From NCBI GenBank assembly GCA_943735955.1, contig OX030955.1:15571583-15635582 (forward strand): 64,000 bases of DNA, in the 5' to 3' direction. Both the position numbers and the translations under genes were made by a program. Position 1 is the stretch's first letter. Each line of letters begins with the position of its first letter. The notes under the pieces are model-generated. The model did no database searches. It worked only from the letters and a program-made list of their open reading frames with translations, and had not been told where the DNA came from. Origin of the DNA: Piscicola geometra. Lineage: Eukaryota > Annelida > Clitellata > Hirudinida > Piscicolidae. Below are positions 36,401 to 47,305 of the stretch, one piece after another.

Positions 36401-38480
36401 TTTCATCTTGTTATTTTTATGGTTTTAAGTTTTTGGGCTCTTGTTTTATCCTTTTTATTATCTCACAGTTGATTATTAAGACGACATTATTGGAATGTTT
36501 ATACCTTCAATTATATCTTCTTTTTTTTAAAGATTGAAAAAATCAAGAATTACAAAATGTATTTTTGGAGCAAACAAATGCTTTTTTGAGATTTTAAACA
36601 CTATTTTAAAACCCAGAAGCTTGCTAATGAATAGGCTAAAATGTTCTGCCTACGCACATCGTTTTGCATTTTCAGTACCATAAACTTATGCAGCAAGTTT
36701 TAACAGCAGGTTTTGAATATCTCTCCAACAATTTGTTATTTAGATGAAAATTAAAAAAACGATTTATAGACTATTAGTATGCTGAAGATAAAAATAAAAA
36801 GTTGAGTCTTGTTTATTCTTGAATAAACATATTTGAATTATTCAGATTTAACAAGAAAAACAAATAAATAAATCTTTTTAAACGATTTTTTATTATTTAA
36901 TTGTTTACAAAATAGTTTTTTAGCACTGAAACTTATGTGTTTATAAAGTTTCTAACTCGAGGTGCCAAATATTAAGTTAAACGACTATCTCAATCAACTG
37001 ATCTCTTCTTATCTCTCCAACAGACGTCTCAACTTTTCTTGCTGAATAAATTATATTAAATAGGATAATGATCTTGAAAATAACAAATTTTACATCAAAA
37101 ACAATGTTGTCCAAATAAAAGTAAAAATTTTCTTTTATTAAATAATAAAAGACAATAATTTTTCAAAATTATTCATTCTTAAAACACTTTTCCCCATAGC
37201 AAGTGAATTCTTCTAAACCAATAACATTTAGTTATATTTTATCTAATATACTAATTCGAAAAAGCTTTAAGATATATTAAAATGCATAATCATTAATAAA
37301 CTTTACAGATATGTTACGAGTAAATGATGAAGTTGATGTTTCGGTGTTAAGTAGCGCTTCCATCCTCAATCCATCTATTGCGTTTGGCTGCATTCTCACC
37401 AGGGTTTCCACTTCTTTAGCCTTGGGATGTTTAAAGGGTTTAAAATATTTGACAAATCTTGATTGTTGGTTGAGCGGAAGATTGACACCAAGGATAAAGT
37501 ATAATTTTGCAAAGCATTTAAAAACGATCAAATTTCGTCTTCGAGGTTATGAGTGCCTTGGAATGAAAGCTACTCAAAGATAACTTTTAAAAAACCGTAA
37601 CTTTTGAATATTCCATTATTCATTATTAGAATAATCTGAAGATAAATATGATTATAATCTATGCATGAATCACATTGTGATAGCGCTTATTTTAAAAAAA
37701 AGTAAAAATTAGATACTTTATGTCTTTGAAACTATGAAAAAACAAATGATTTAATGATGAAAAACATTTTTGGGCATGGCCTATGGTATATGGAGATACG
37801 TTGAGATGTTTACCGCGAGTTACGAGGGAGGTGAAAAGAAAAATACAATATAGTACATAACTAGTGGGTGAAGATTATGTCTAAGTCGATAAGAATTATC
37901 AGGAAGCAATAAAAATGATTCTAGCAAAAAGAAAACAGGTTTTATATTTTTTTTACTCAAAAAAGTTCAAAACTTATTTAGTTTTTGTACGTTATGATAG
38001 TGTAGTTTTTTTTAATGTAAATTTAATTTTGTTATATTTTTTCAATGTGTTATATTTAGTATTTTTTTTATTATTTTCTTCTATTTGTTTATATTGTGTT
38101 TCAAATACTTTTAGCATTCTTACTCTTTTCGTGGCAGATCTTGCAGTGCTGCTTCTGAGACGATGTCTCGCTTCGGCAGCCCTGAATATTAATATTAACT
38201 TATTTGATAATTTGTTATTTTATGATATTTGTTTCAATAAATAATGAAAGTGAAGGTTATGACTTAAGTAACCAAAAAATATTTGAGTTCCCATTTTATG
38301 TTAAGTGTTTTTTTGTCAAATGTCCGAATTTTTAAAGAATTCTATTGTAGCAAGGGAAGTCAAAGGCGTGAGTGCTTATTCAGCTAATTCAACATATTCA
38401 GGATGGAAAAAATGAAAAATCAATAAATTTCTCATCAATTTTTTTTCACCACAAGGATCTTTTTCATCAAAAAGTATTTT
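33498..38480. other. AT-rich non-coding region upstream of perlecan
   Basis: No supported gene. It includes a pyrimidine-rich low-complexity tract at about 36030-36145 and 36225-36270 (CTTCATCTTC, TCATCATCAT runs), and a more GC-rich patch at 34600-34690 that could be an upstream non-coding perlecan exon. ORFs at 35883-36158 and 37915-38244 are compositional. A minus-strand frame at 37277-37531 looks more protein-like but matches nothing I know. Confidence 0.5.
36028..36270. repeat. CTT/ATC low-complexity tract
   Basis: Runs of CTTC, TTCATC and TCATCATC, interrupted by AT-rich sequence. The apparent ORF at 35883-36158 is a product of this composition. Confidence 0.7.
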
Positions 38481-38559
38481 TAAATTTAGTTTGTAAAAGC
38501 TTATTTCTTGAAACAGTAAGCAATGCCAGTTCATTTTTATATAATTGCTTTAGAAAATG

Positions 38560-39150
38560 ATGTAAACATATTGAATATTTTCCTTTGTTGATGATCCAGT
38601 TCACAATCTTTTGTGAAATGCAAAAATTTTCTCCATAAGATTGAGTACATTCTTTTCCACGAGAGAGCAAATTGAAATCAATATGCAAAAGAAACACGTT
38701 GAGTTCAGTGGCCATATCTTCACACAGGGCCAAAAATAATGTTTCGATGAATGAAGAAAAAAACTGACGTCATTTGAGAGCTACAATTTACAATTTGGCA
38801 GTCAGTGTGGAGTGTTTACCAGTCGTGGCTGCTTTCTGAGCCTATAAAAAATCTTGTTTCAATCAATGTTGGTTGCGATAAAACAATCATTAAGAACCTT
38901 AAAATTTCCAACACTTTTTGTCTGTTGAGATAATTCAAGGCAAAAAAGTATGTCTTCAACAATGTCATTACTATCTTCCTACCAAACGTAACCAAGAAGA
39001 ATAATCATGTGAGTAAAATCTTTAGATTCATCCAGCTATAGCATTATAATGACCAAACACTAGGACTTCAGTATTTTTTCAGTAGGCTGCTTTTCAATTT
39101 CTTCAGCCATTTTCGTAATTTCGGTTTGCATCATAGTCATTCGAAAGAGC
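38560..39150 (-). pseudogene. Decayed hAT transposase (ZBED5/SCAND3-like)
   Basis: Minus-strand fragments in several frames match the conserved middle of this hAT family: MMQTEITKMAEEIEKQ (about 39140), LDESKDFTHMIILLGYVW (about 39030-38980), and ALCEDMATELNVFLL ... LSRGKE (38733-38640). Frameshifts and stops lie between the blocks. Relatives read '...LQLDESTD... LLVFVRY ... LCEDMGAEH... LLLHTEVRWLSRGK'. No ends or target duplication recognised. A dead mobile-element relic. Confidence 0.65.
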
Positions 39151-40150
39151 GATTTTAAAACTAAATTGCTTGTAAAAGAAGTTTAAAAGTAGATATTTTA
39201 CTTAAAATATTACTGACCAAAGCTTCGAGACTTTAAGAAACACTGTTCTAGAACATGTTTTCAAATGTGGCCTTTTTAGGATAAAAAAACAAAATGCATT
39301 CAAAATAATAAAAATCTTCATAGAAATAATATTTTATAAATTCACAATCTTAATTTTGAAGCATACGCTAGAAAAATGTAAAATACTGAAAATTAAAAAT
39401 TTTATAACAAATTTAATGAAATCCAACCAAATAGTGCCTAAAATGAGTATAATCATATTCTAAAATATAGAATATACTTAAATTGTATCTGATATCTAAA
39501 AACTCAAAAATTATTAATCGTACTTCAAATGCCCTTTCAACAGTTCTTGCTTTGCCTTGCTTATTACAAACCTGTGAAGGAATTTGATGATAATAAAGGT
39601 TTTCAAATATGGCGGTAAAGAAAAAAACCGAGACACATTGCACGAACTTTACCGAATATAAATGATTTTTTTATGTTTGATGAAGACTTGTGGTCATTCG
39701 AATCCGAATCGTAATTTTAGATTAAAATTTTTTTCGAAAAAAATAAAGTTGGCTTTGGTGATTTAAAAGTTTTTTCAATTGATAATACAAGCTTTTTTTT
39801 CATATTTCATGAGTCGTTTATCATGCATATCATCTGGTGGAGTAACAAGGGATACTGCATAGAGCTCCACTCTTTCTTCATGCCAAATGTCATCATAAAA
39901 TGATCGACTACCCTTTTTTGTTCTAAACTTTTTTCGAATAAAAGGTTTTCCCAAGTTTTTTTGCATTCAAAAGCACTGCCTTTATTCTTGCTATCCACCT
40001 TTGAAAGCTTATAACTTAAAATAATTCGGTAGAGCTTTATTTATCATGCATCATTATACTTGGCATTTGGACAGATTTTAATTTAGTGTATAAATACAAA
40101 AACTAATTTAAATAGTATGATAAAATGATAACTGATCTTTTAAAACTGCA
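39151..40150. other. Non-coding stretch
   Basis: AT-rich with short open frames only (39413-39643, 39775-39998), none with a recognisable domain. It may hold further decayed transposon sequence, since it adjoins the hAT relic. Confidence 0.4.
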
Positions 40151-40157
40151 TTACTAG

Positions 40158-40260
40158 TTTGATGAACGGGTAGTTTAGTCTGTAACGACTCTCGGCTTGA
40201 CCAACGGCTAGCGGTCCTAGGTTCGAGTACAGCCGATGCCCTTCTAACCCTAGACGCAAA
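40158..40260 (+). repeat. tRNA-derived SINE-like head
   Basis: Shows an A-box-like TAGTTTAGTCTG (about 40171-40182) and, about 50 nt on, a B-box-like AGGTTCGAGTACAG (about 40218-40231). Spacing is right for RNA polymerase III internal promoters, but no cloverleaf closes. Best read as a SINE head or tRNA pseudogene. Confidence 0.4.
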
Positions 40261-40432
40261 TGAAATTGTATAGCTAAAGGTAAAAATAAAACAATTTATC
40301 CAAAAGGGTCAAGACTAAATTTGCGAAAATTTTTAAACATTCGTGAATGTTTGCATTAACCCATTCAATCACTAATCAATCACTAATAATTTGTATAGCG
40401 CCCTTTACTAAGTGAACAAAAGCGCTCAGCCA

Positions 40433-42454
40433 TCACGTCCCAAACAAGTACGTCTTCAGGCCTCGACGGAAAGTTATGAGTGACTTAGTTGAAGTTAAAG
40501 AAGAAGGTAAAGAATTCCATAAAAGAGGACCACAGTAAGAAAAAGAACGTTTAGCAAAAGAGTGTTTATCTGGAAAACGAAAATAACGATTAAAGGTTGA
40601 TGATCTTAGACCAGATTTAGGGGGTTGTTTAATTAGATTTTTAAGATAGATTGGAGCAATACAGTTATGAATTTTAAACATAATTAGGCATATTTTAAAA
40701 GTCACTCTAGATCTCAAAGGTAGCCAATGTAACAAACGAAGATAAGGAGAAATGTGAGAAAACTTAGGAGCACGAGCAACAAGACGAGCAGCACAATTGA
40801 AGGTTTTATTTAGAGGAGCCAAAGTATTATTAGGAAGACCATTGTAAAGAGAGTTGCAATAATCAATCCTGGACAGAACTAGAGAAGATACAAGAAGTTG
40901 TAGGGTAGGATCATCGAGAAAAGGAAGAAGCTGTTTAATACGACGAATGTGGAAGTAACAAGATTTAGAGACAGATAGAATTTGAAAAGCTAAAGACAAG
41001 TTAGAATCAAAAAAAAAACCAAGGCTACGAATAGAAGATGAAGGGTTTAGAGAGAGTGAAGAGGGGGGAGGCAAAACTAAAGAAGGAAGAGATAGTAAAG
41101 ACTTTGATTTTTTATTGAAATATATGAGTTCAAATTTGTCCGGATTAAGTTTGAGAAACATAGAAGAAGCCCAAGAGATTATAGATTGAAGACAGAGAGT
41201 TATTTTATCAACAGTAAGGTCAAGAGAAGAGTCAGTAAAAGATGTATAAATATAGGAGTCGTCAGCATAAATTTGACTGTTTAGAGAAGATGACGAAATA
41301 ATATTAGGTAGTTCCGAGGTATAAAGAATAAAAAGTAAGGGACCAAGAATTGAGCCCTGTGGAACACCATAAGATAAAGAAACAGAAGAAGAACGAGAAG
41401 ATTCTATTGATACATAGGAAGTTTGCTCAGAAAGGTAGGATTTAAGCCAGATAAAAGAGGAACCAGAAATATTAAAGGAAGAGTCTAAAACATTTAATAA
41501 AAGCGTATGGTCGACAGTGTCAAAAGCAGCTGAAAAGTCAAGGCATAAAAGAAGAGAAGAGGCATTAGAATCAGAAGTTAAAATAAGGTCATTATAGAGT
41601 TTAAGTAAAGCAGTTTCAGTGGAGTGGCCAATTCTGAAACCAGATTGAGAGGAAGGAAGAAGTGAGTTTTTTTCTAGATAGAAGATTAATTGTTGAGAAA
41701 TAACTTTTTCAAGGACCTTAAAAAGAAAGGAAATGTTCGATACAGGTCTATAACAGGATAAGGATGCAGGATCAAGAGAAGGCTTCTTAATTGTAGGAAT
41801 AATAAATGAAGATTTGAGGGCAGACGGAAATTTAGATGTAGACAAAGATAAGTTAACCAAATCCAGAACAATAGGATAGAATAAAAAAGAGAGTTCTTTA
41901 AAAAGGGTTGTAGGAATAAGATCTAGAGAACAAGAAGTGAAGGACATAGAATTAATTATATTTGTAAGATGGTCCAATGTGACAGGAGAAAAGGATGATA
42001 ATGATTCAGAAGTGAACTTAGTAAAAGATGGTGTAGACCTATTATAAGACGAAGGTCTAATATTAGATATTTTATTAGTTAGAAACTTAAGATAGTCATC
42101 AGGAGAGAAAGATGGAGAAGGAGAGTTTTTATGTAAAAGTTTAGATAAAGAAGACCACCTATTTTTAGAATTGGAGGAAGAAATAATAGAATTTCTTAAA
42201 AACGAAGAGTGTTTATTGAAAAGGAGAGTACGATAAGAAGAGAAACAATTTTGCCCTTTATTCAAACAGGATACAGAGAGAGTAGATCGATAAGTTCGTT
42301 CATACTTGCGAACTAGTCGCTTAGAAGTCGTGCACTCACAATCATACCATGGGGATTTTTTAGAGATTAGACGATACCGGAAAGTTTTAAATGGAGCAAA
42401 AATATCTAAAAGGGAAGATAGAGTAAGATTGAAATTATCCATAAAACTATCCAC
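40433..42454 (-). CDS. L2 LINE reverse transcriptase ORF (673 codons from first Met)
   Basis: RT blocks in order: IIPTIKKPSLDPASLSCYRP, SGFRIGHSTETALL, LLCLDFSAAFDTVDH, SYGVPQGSILGPLLF, IYADDSYIY (intact catalytic YADD), LGFFFDSNL, and the L2 C-terminal region LHWLPLRSRVTFKI ... GPLLWNSLPSSL. It makes the cDNA during target-primed insertion. The frame stays open upstream of this Met into the endonuclease, so the Met is internal. Uninterrupted over 2 kb, so insertion is fairly recent, but truncation makes it non-autonomous. Confidence 0.9.
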   Translation of the reverse strand: MDSFMDNFNLTLSSLLDIFAPFKTFRYRLISKKSPWYDCECTTSKRLVRKYERTYRSTLSVSCLNKGQNCFSSYRTLLFNKHSSFLRNSIISSSNSKNRWSSLSKLLHKNSPSPSFSPDDYLKFLTNKISNIRPSSYNRSTPSFTKFTSESLSSFSPVTLDHLTNIINSMSFTSCSLDLIPTTLFKELSFLFYPIVLDLVNLSLSTSKFPSALKSSFIIPTIKKPSLDPASLSCYRPVSNISFLFKVLEKVISQQLIFYLEKNSLLPSSQSGFRIGHSTETALLKLYNDLILTSDSNASSLLLCLDFSAAFDTVDHTLLLNVLDSSFNISGSSFIWLKSYLSEQTSYVSIESSRSSSVSLSYGVPQGSILGPLLFILYTSELPNIISSSSLNSQIYADDSYIYTSFTDSSLDLTVDKITLCLQSIISWASSMFLKLNPDKFELIYFNKKSKSLLSLPSLVLPPPSSLSLNPSSSIRSLGFFFDSNLSLAFQILSVSKSCYFHIRRIKQLLPFLDDPTLQLLVSSLVLSRIDYCNSLYNGLPNNTLAPLNKTFNCAARLVARAPKFSHISPYLRLLHWLPLRSRVTFKICLIMFKIHNCIAPIYLKNLIKQPPKSGLRSSTFNRYFRFPDKHSFAKRSFSYCGPLLWNSLPSSLTSTKSLITFRRGLKTYLFGT

Positions 42455-43155
42455 ATCAGTAAAAGATTTAGAGCAAAAGTCAGAAGAAAGAAAGCATTTA
42501 GTAAAATTTATTTTATCAAAATTAGACCAAGAGCGCTTAACAATAGAAGAGGGGAAGTTAGAAAAAGGCTGAGCAAGAGATAATTTAAAAGATATAAAGT
42601 AGTAGTCAGTAAAGTGGAGTGGGATAGATGTTAAGTCATTAATTTTGCTATAATTAGGAGAAATTACAAAGTCAAGAGTATTACCAAGTGCATGAGTAGG
42701 AAAATTACAGTTTTGAGATAAATTAAAAAGAGAAAGAATTTCAAGAAACTTAGCAACATAGAAATCAGAAGGTTTATTAGTAGAGATATTAAAGTCTCCA
42801 AGAATAAAAAATGGACAAGATAAAGAATAAAGGAGTTCAGAGAGATTATGGAAATCATCTAAAAATTGAGGTAAGGAACTGTTAGGAGGTCTATATATAG
42901 CAATTAAATTAAATTTGAAAGAAGAAAGTTTAACAGTAGTAAAAAGGCATTCAAAGAAGAAAAATGAACAGAAGAGTCAACAGAGATAGAATACAAGGAC
43001 TTAAGTAAAATACAGATACCACCATATGAAGAGTGTCGAATAGAAAGAGGGTTAGTTGGAGGCCGAGCAAGTTCAACAAAGGAAAAACCCGTAGGAGTAG
43101 TAGCAATAATGGAGGGTGATGGAGCAGATTCATGCCAAGTTTCATTTGGTTTCTT
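42455..43155 (-). pseudogene. L2 LINE endonuclease, C-terminal part
   Basis: Apurinic-like endonuclease motifs on the minus strand: AIYRPPNSSLPQFL, FFILGDFNIS (about 42785-42815), HALGNTLDFVIS. The frame is continuous with the RT up to about 42950; sequence further 5' is in another frame. Earlier catalytic residues are lost by 5' truncation. Confidence 0.7.
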
Positions 43156-43307
43156 CTAAAGCTATAGTTTTATAAAACGGCTAATATATTTAACAACTTA
43201 TTTTGTTATCTTTATATATAAAAAAGCTATAAAGATTTTACTGAATATTATTTTAACAAATTTATTAACGCAATTAAGTTCAAACCATTTATGAAACTTC
43301 TAGATAT

Positions 43308-45107
43308 TTGTATTTTAAAACGATAGACAGTGCTGGCTACCCAGGCGTAGTCAGTCGTGTTTCCGGTTGTGGAGCTCTCGGGCGTGGAGCTTCAGGATCG
43401 GGCCGTGCAGGCGAAGTAAGCGAGCACCCAACAAGGTTTCGTGCCGGAACCCTAAATGTAGGCACGTTGAAAGGAAAAGTAGGCGAAGTGGTAAAGACGT
43501 TGAGTAAGAAGAGGGTAGACGTGTGCTGTCTCCAGGAAGTGAGAAGTGTTGGTTCAAGGGTGAAAGTGGTGACGGGGAAGGATAGTAGTTACAAGTATTT
43601 TTGGTCTGGGAACGAAAGAGGTCTTGGAGGTGTTGGTTTAATGGTTGCAAAAGCGTGGTGGGAGAAGATAATCACAGTAGACCGGGTCTCAGATCGAGTC
43701 ATCATCATGCGAATGATAATAGGCAAGACGATATTTGCTTTTGCGTGCGTATACGCCCCTCAATCTGGATTCAGTTTGGCAGAAAAAGACAGTTTCTACC
43801 AAAAGCTACAGTCGGCTATCGCCATCATACCAACCACAGAAGAACTATTTGTATGCGGGGACTGGAACGGACATATTGGCTGTGATTCCAGTGGTTACAG
43901 AGAGGTCCATGGCGGGCATGCAATAGGTGAGCGAAACACTGAAGGTGAAAGAGTCTTGGAGTTCGCGGTGGCAAACGAGCTACTAGTCGGAAACTCTGGC
44001 TTCAAGAAGAAGCCTCGCCACTTGGTGACCTACCGATCAGGACCGGTCCAAACCCAGATTGACTTCATTCTGTTCCGACGAGCTTTCAGAAAGTATGTTT
44101 CAAATGTGAAAGTCTTTCAGAATGAGGAATGTGCTGCCCAGCATAAACTGGTTGTTGCGGACTTCAATCACCATAAGCCACCGACAACTAAGCGAAAGTT
44201 TGCGCCTAGCATCAAAGTGTGGAAACTCCGTAACGCAGCAACCCAGGCAGACTTTAAAGAAGTTTTCGCGGCCAACACACAAGTCAAGATATGCTCCAAT
44301 TCAGTGGATGAACTCTGGCTTTCATTGAAAGACAAACTGCTAGCTACAGCGAAACAAGTGTGTGGCGTTACCTCAACGCACCGGTGGAAGAAGCAGACGT
44401 GGTGGTGGAATGAGTCTGTAGAAAGTGCCGTGGCTGAAAAACGCAGATGTTTCACGGCATGGAAAGATGGTGGCAGCCGTTCAGATTACAACGCTGCTAA
44501 ACGTGCCTGCAAACAAGCTGTCCAGATCGCAATGTGTGCTGCAGAGAAAAAAGTTCTCAGTTCCATCAATCCGAAAACAGCAGAAGTATTTCGTCTCGCT
44601 CAACAGATGCGACGAGAAAATCATGACATAATCGGAGAGCTGCCAGTAAGAAATGATGCTGGCGAAATGTCATTGAGTGAGAACTCGAAGAAAGAGGCCT
44701 GGAAGGAGCACTATGAGCGTCTTCTAAACCTAGAGTTCCCATGGTGCCCTGAGGATCTGCCGGTGGAAGACCCAGTTGAAGGACCAAGTGTGCCGATCAC
44801 CACAGAAATGATCATGAAAGCCATTGCAAAGATGAGTAATGGCAAGGCAGCTGGTCCGTCCGGGATTGTTGTTGAGATGCTCAAGTCTGCTGGATTACAG
44901 GGTGCCATCCTAGTACGTAACCTTGCTGAGTGCATCATCTCAGAAGGGAAGATCCCCACTGAATGGAAAATAAGTTTCATTGTGAACCTCTACAAGGGGA
45001 AAGGAGATGCTCTCGACAGGAACAACTACAGGGGCTTGAAACTGATAGAGCAAGTACTCAAAGTACTGGAGCGCGTGATAGAAGACCTGATCAGGATCCC
45101 TGATTGA
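43308..45107 (+). CDS. RTE LINE ORF, endonuclease and start of reverse transcriptase (599 codons)
   Basis: Endonuclease motifs: AGTLNVGTLKGKVGEV, VDVCCLQEVRSVG, GGVGLMVAKAWW, FACVYAPQSG, VCGDWNGHIG (GDWN), QTQIDFILF, CAAQHKLVVADF (catalytic His/Asp region). The linker is Lys/Arg-rich. RT blocks 1-2: MSNGKAAGPSGIVVEML, WKISFIVNLYKGKGD, NNYRGLKLIEQVLKVLERV. It ends in a stop at 45107 after a frameshift. The N-terminal ~40 residues may be spurious. Confidence 0.8.
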   Translation: MYFKTIDSAGYPGVVSRVSGCGALGRGASGSGRAGEVSEHPTRFRAGTLNVGTLKGKVGEVVKTLSKKRVDVCCLQEVRSVGSRVKVVTGKDSSYKYFWSGNERGLGGVGLMVAKAWWEKIITVDRVSDRVIIMRMIIGKTIFAFACVYAPQSGFSLAEKDSFYQKLQSAIAIIPTTEELFVCGDWNGHIGCDSSGYREVHGGHAIGERNTEGERVLEFAVANELLVGNSGFKKKPRHLVTYRSGPVQTQIDFILFRRAFRKYVSNVKVFQNEECAAQHKLVVADFNHHKPPTTKRKFAPSIKVWKLRNAATQADFKEVFAANTQVKICSNSVDELWLSLKDKLLATAKQVCGVTSTHRWKKQTWWWNESVESAVAEKRRCFTAWKDGGSRSDYNAAKRACKQAVQIAMCAAEKKVLSSINPKTAEVFRLAQQMRRENHDIIGELPVRNDAGEMSLSENSKKEAWKEHYERLLNLEFPWCPEDLPVEDPVEGPSVPITTEMIMKAIAKMSNGKAAGPSGIVVEMLKSAGLQGAILVRNLAECIISEGKIPTEWKISFIVNLYKGKGDALDRNNYRGLKLIEQVLKVLERVIEDLIRIPD

Positions 45108-45645
45108 CGAGATGCAGTTTGGCTTCGTGCCTGGGCGTGGAACAACAGATGCCATCTTCATCATCCGTCAGATCCAGGAAAAGTACCGGGCTGCCAACAA
45201 ACCACTCTATTTAGCTTTCGTCGACCTTGAGAAGGCGTTTGACCGTGTCCCAAGGAAGGTGATATGGTGGGCATTACGTAAACTCGGTATCGAGGAGTGG
45301 CTGGTGAGAGTGGTGCAGTCTATGTATTCGGAGGTGAAAAGCAAGGTAAGAGTTGGTGAAACTTTCAGTGACGAGTTCGAAGTGGGTGTCGGGGTGCATC
45401 AAGGTTCGGTCCTAAGCCCTCTATTATTCATCATCGTGCTAGAAGCGACATCTATAGAGTTTCGCATTGGATGTTCATGGGAGCTGTTGTACGCAGATGG
45501 TTTTGTAGCCATAGCTGAATCACTGGACGAGCTGCTTCTCAAGGTCAAGATATGGAAGAATGGAGAAAACGAAAGTTTTAGTATCTGGTGCGAATCTAGA
45601 GCTGACCAAGAAATCGGGAAAGTACCCATGTGCAGTCTGCCTTAA
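45090..45645 (+). pseudogene. RTE LINE reverse transcriptase core, frameshifted
   Basis: Continues in the next frame: MQFGFVPGRGTTDAIFI, YLAFVDLEKAFDRVPRKV, GVHQGSVLSPLLFI, LLYADGFVAIAES. The catalytic YADD is YADG here, losing one of the two catalytic Asp residues. With the frameshifts, this copy cannot make active reverse transcriptase. Confidence 0.8.
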
Positions 45646-46450
45646 AGGAACGGGCAAAAACTCCATTCTATGCAGCGGTTGCTCATCCTGGGTGCACAAA
45701 AGATGCTCAGGCATTAAAGGTGCCCTCCGCTCAGACCCAAATTACAAGTGTGCCCGCTGTCAAGGCACAGCTCGACCGATAGATGGAAGACCAATTGTGG
45801 AAGTTCTTGTTGATGAAGACAAACTTGAAGTCGTTCCTGAATTCTGCTACTTAGGTGACATGCTGTCTGCAGGTGGAGGCTGTGAGGATGCTGCTATAAC
45901 CCGATGCAAGTGTGCGTGGGGAAAATTTCGTCAACTTCTTCCTCTACTGACAAACAGACACCTTCCACTTCCAACCAGAGGTCGTGTGTACACCTCATGT
46001 GTGAGGAGTACAATGTTACACGCCTCTGAGACTTGGGCTGTCACCACAGAAACAATCTACCGCCTTCAACGCAACGACCGGGCCATGATCGGTTGGATGT
46101 GCAACATCAAATCAAAAGATCTCATCAGTTCAGATGAGCTCCAAAAAATGATGAGAATCTAGGATATTGGTGCTGTACTGCAAATGAGAAGAATGTGGTC
46201 GTTTGGGCATGTGGAACGTTGTGGTGGATGGATCAAAAAGGTTAGAAGAATGGAGGTTTCTGGAACGAAACGACCAGGCAGGCCGAAGAAGACGTGGGAA
46301 GAGGTGGTACAGAAAGACCTCAAATACCTGGGGGCACGCAGCACTGATGCCCATGATAGAAAGAAGTGGAGAGAGAGGTTGAAACTTTTCAGACAGGCCC
46401 CACCCTCGGAAAAGGAAAAGTTGGCCTGTTTAAAAAAAACCAGGAGATGA
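45560..46450 (+). pseudogene. RTE LINE C-terminal part with PHD-like zinc finger
   Basis: Third frame. A zinc-finger pattern CAVC ... CSGC ... H-x2-C ... CARC at about 45618-45768 sits between the RT palm and the C-terminal region. Then FCYLGDMLSAGGGCEDA, LHASETWAVTTETIYRLQR, a TAG at about 46160, and MRRMWSFGHVERCGG ... GRPKKTWEEVV. Related elements in many invertebrates carry the same finger; it may bind nucleic acid or chromatin, which is inference. Confidence 0.75.
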
Positions 46451-46465
46451 TGATGATGATGATGA

Positions 46466-47210
46466 AACAAATATTTAATAAAATTGGTAAAGCATTGTTA
46501 AAGTTTGGTGGTAAAGAACTAATAAGTTGAACAAAAGCGGTTGATTTATTCGATCCTGTCAGAGGTTAAAGAATTTTGACTCGTTGACGTAAAATTCTGC
46601 TTCTCTTATAGATTTGGTTTTCCAGCTGTATGAGTGGGCTTGTCCAAAATCAAAACGCCACGTTATCACATATTTTTCAGTTGAAACTTGCTTATTTCTG
46701 ACCTACTAATTTCGATGAAAATGATGTATCTCATAGTGTCTTGTACGTCTGTTACTGTCATTGAAATGCTGCCAATTCATCGCTAAAACAATGCTCAGTT
46801 AATTTGTGAAGTTTTGAAGTTTTCTACTAGTGTGAGACATGGTATTTGTGAGATTGAAAAGTAGAACATGTGGAGATAAGCGAAAAGTATAATAATATAA
46901 ATTTTTAATCTCCATTTTAACAGAAAAGTTACAGGAAAAAACTATTTTTCTGAAAAGTTAATTTAACTAAAAAGATATTTTTTAAAAAATGTATTGTTCT
47001 CATTTTACTCAAAATTACAACTAGGGCAATTAGCTGGGGGATCAGGCTAAGCCCAACCCTTCAGCATAATTTTTAGATGTTTTTAGAAGGGCTCGACCAT
47101 ATATCCAGGGGGTTGGACCCTCCAAACCTCTATCAATTTTTACCCGGGTGCAACCTAAATGGCCTAAAGCCATTATCGGGCTTGTGCGTCCTATAATAAT
47201 GCTCGTCATA
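46466..47210. other. Non-coding stretch with a possible SINE-like block
   Basis: 46466-47020 shows nothing. 47025-47210 is less AT-rich, contains GGGGGATCAGGCTAAGCCC and CCAGGGGGTTGGACCC, and runs directly into the (TTA)n array. A body plus trinucleotide tail recalls a retroposed SINE or LINE end. Confidence 0.35.
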
Positions 47211-47303
<93 letters not shown>

Positions 47304-47305
47304 TA
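47211..47305. repeat. (TTA)n microsatellite
   Basis: About 30 near-perfect TTA/ATT triplets with one TTC interruption near 47248. Confidence 0.95.

Larger units (their letters stand above)
40345..43155 (-). mobile_element. L2-clade LINE, 5'-truncated
   Basis: Minus-strand non-LTR retrotransposon. The 3' end (40345-40432) has GGGCGCTATACAAATTATTA followed by TGATTGAT/TGAATG-type repeats, the usual L2 tail. Reverse transcriptase lies at 40433-42454; the endonuclease C-terminal half is upstream, partly in frame and then shifted. The 5' end stops near 43155, so the N-terminal endonuclease is missing. It lies 5' end to 5' end against the RTE element at 43308. Confidence 0.8.
43308..46465 (+). mobile_element. 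RTE-type LINE ('craniofacial development protein 2-like'), inactive
   Basis: Non-LTR retrotransposon. Order: endonuclease, reverse transcriptase, PHD-like zinc finger, conserved C-terminal region, then a (TGA)n/(GATGAT) tail at 46447-46465, the short-repeat ending typical of RTE elements. At least two frameshifts (about 45100 and 45600) and one TAG stop (about 46160) break the polyprotein. G+C is clearly higher than the surroundings. Confidence 0.8.

Noticed and set aside
42306..42572. 88-codon plus-strand ORF
   Set aside because: Antisense shadow of the L2 LINE ORF.
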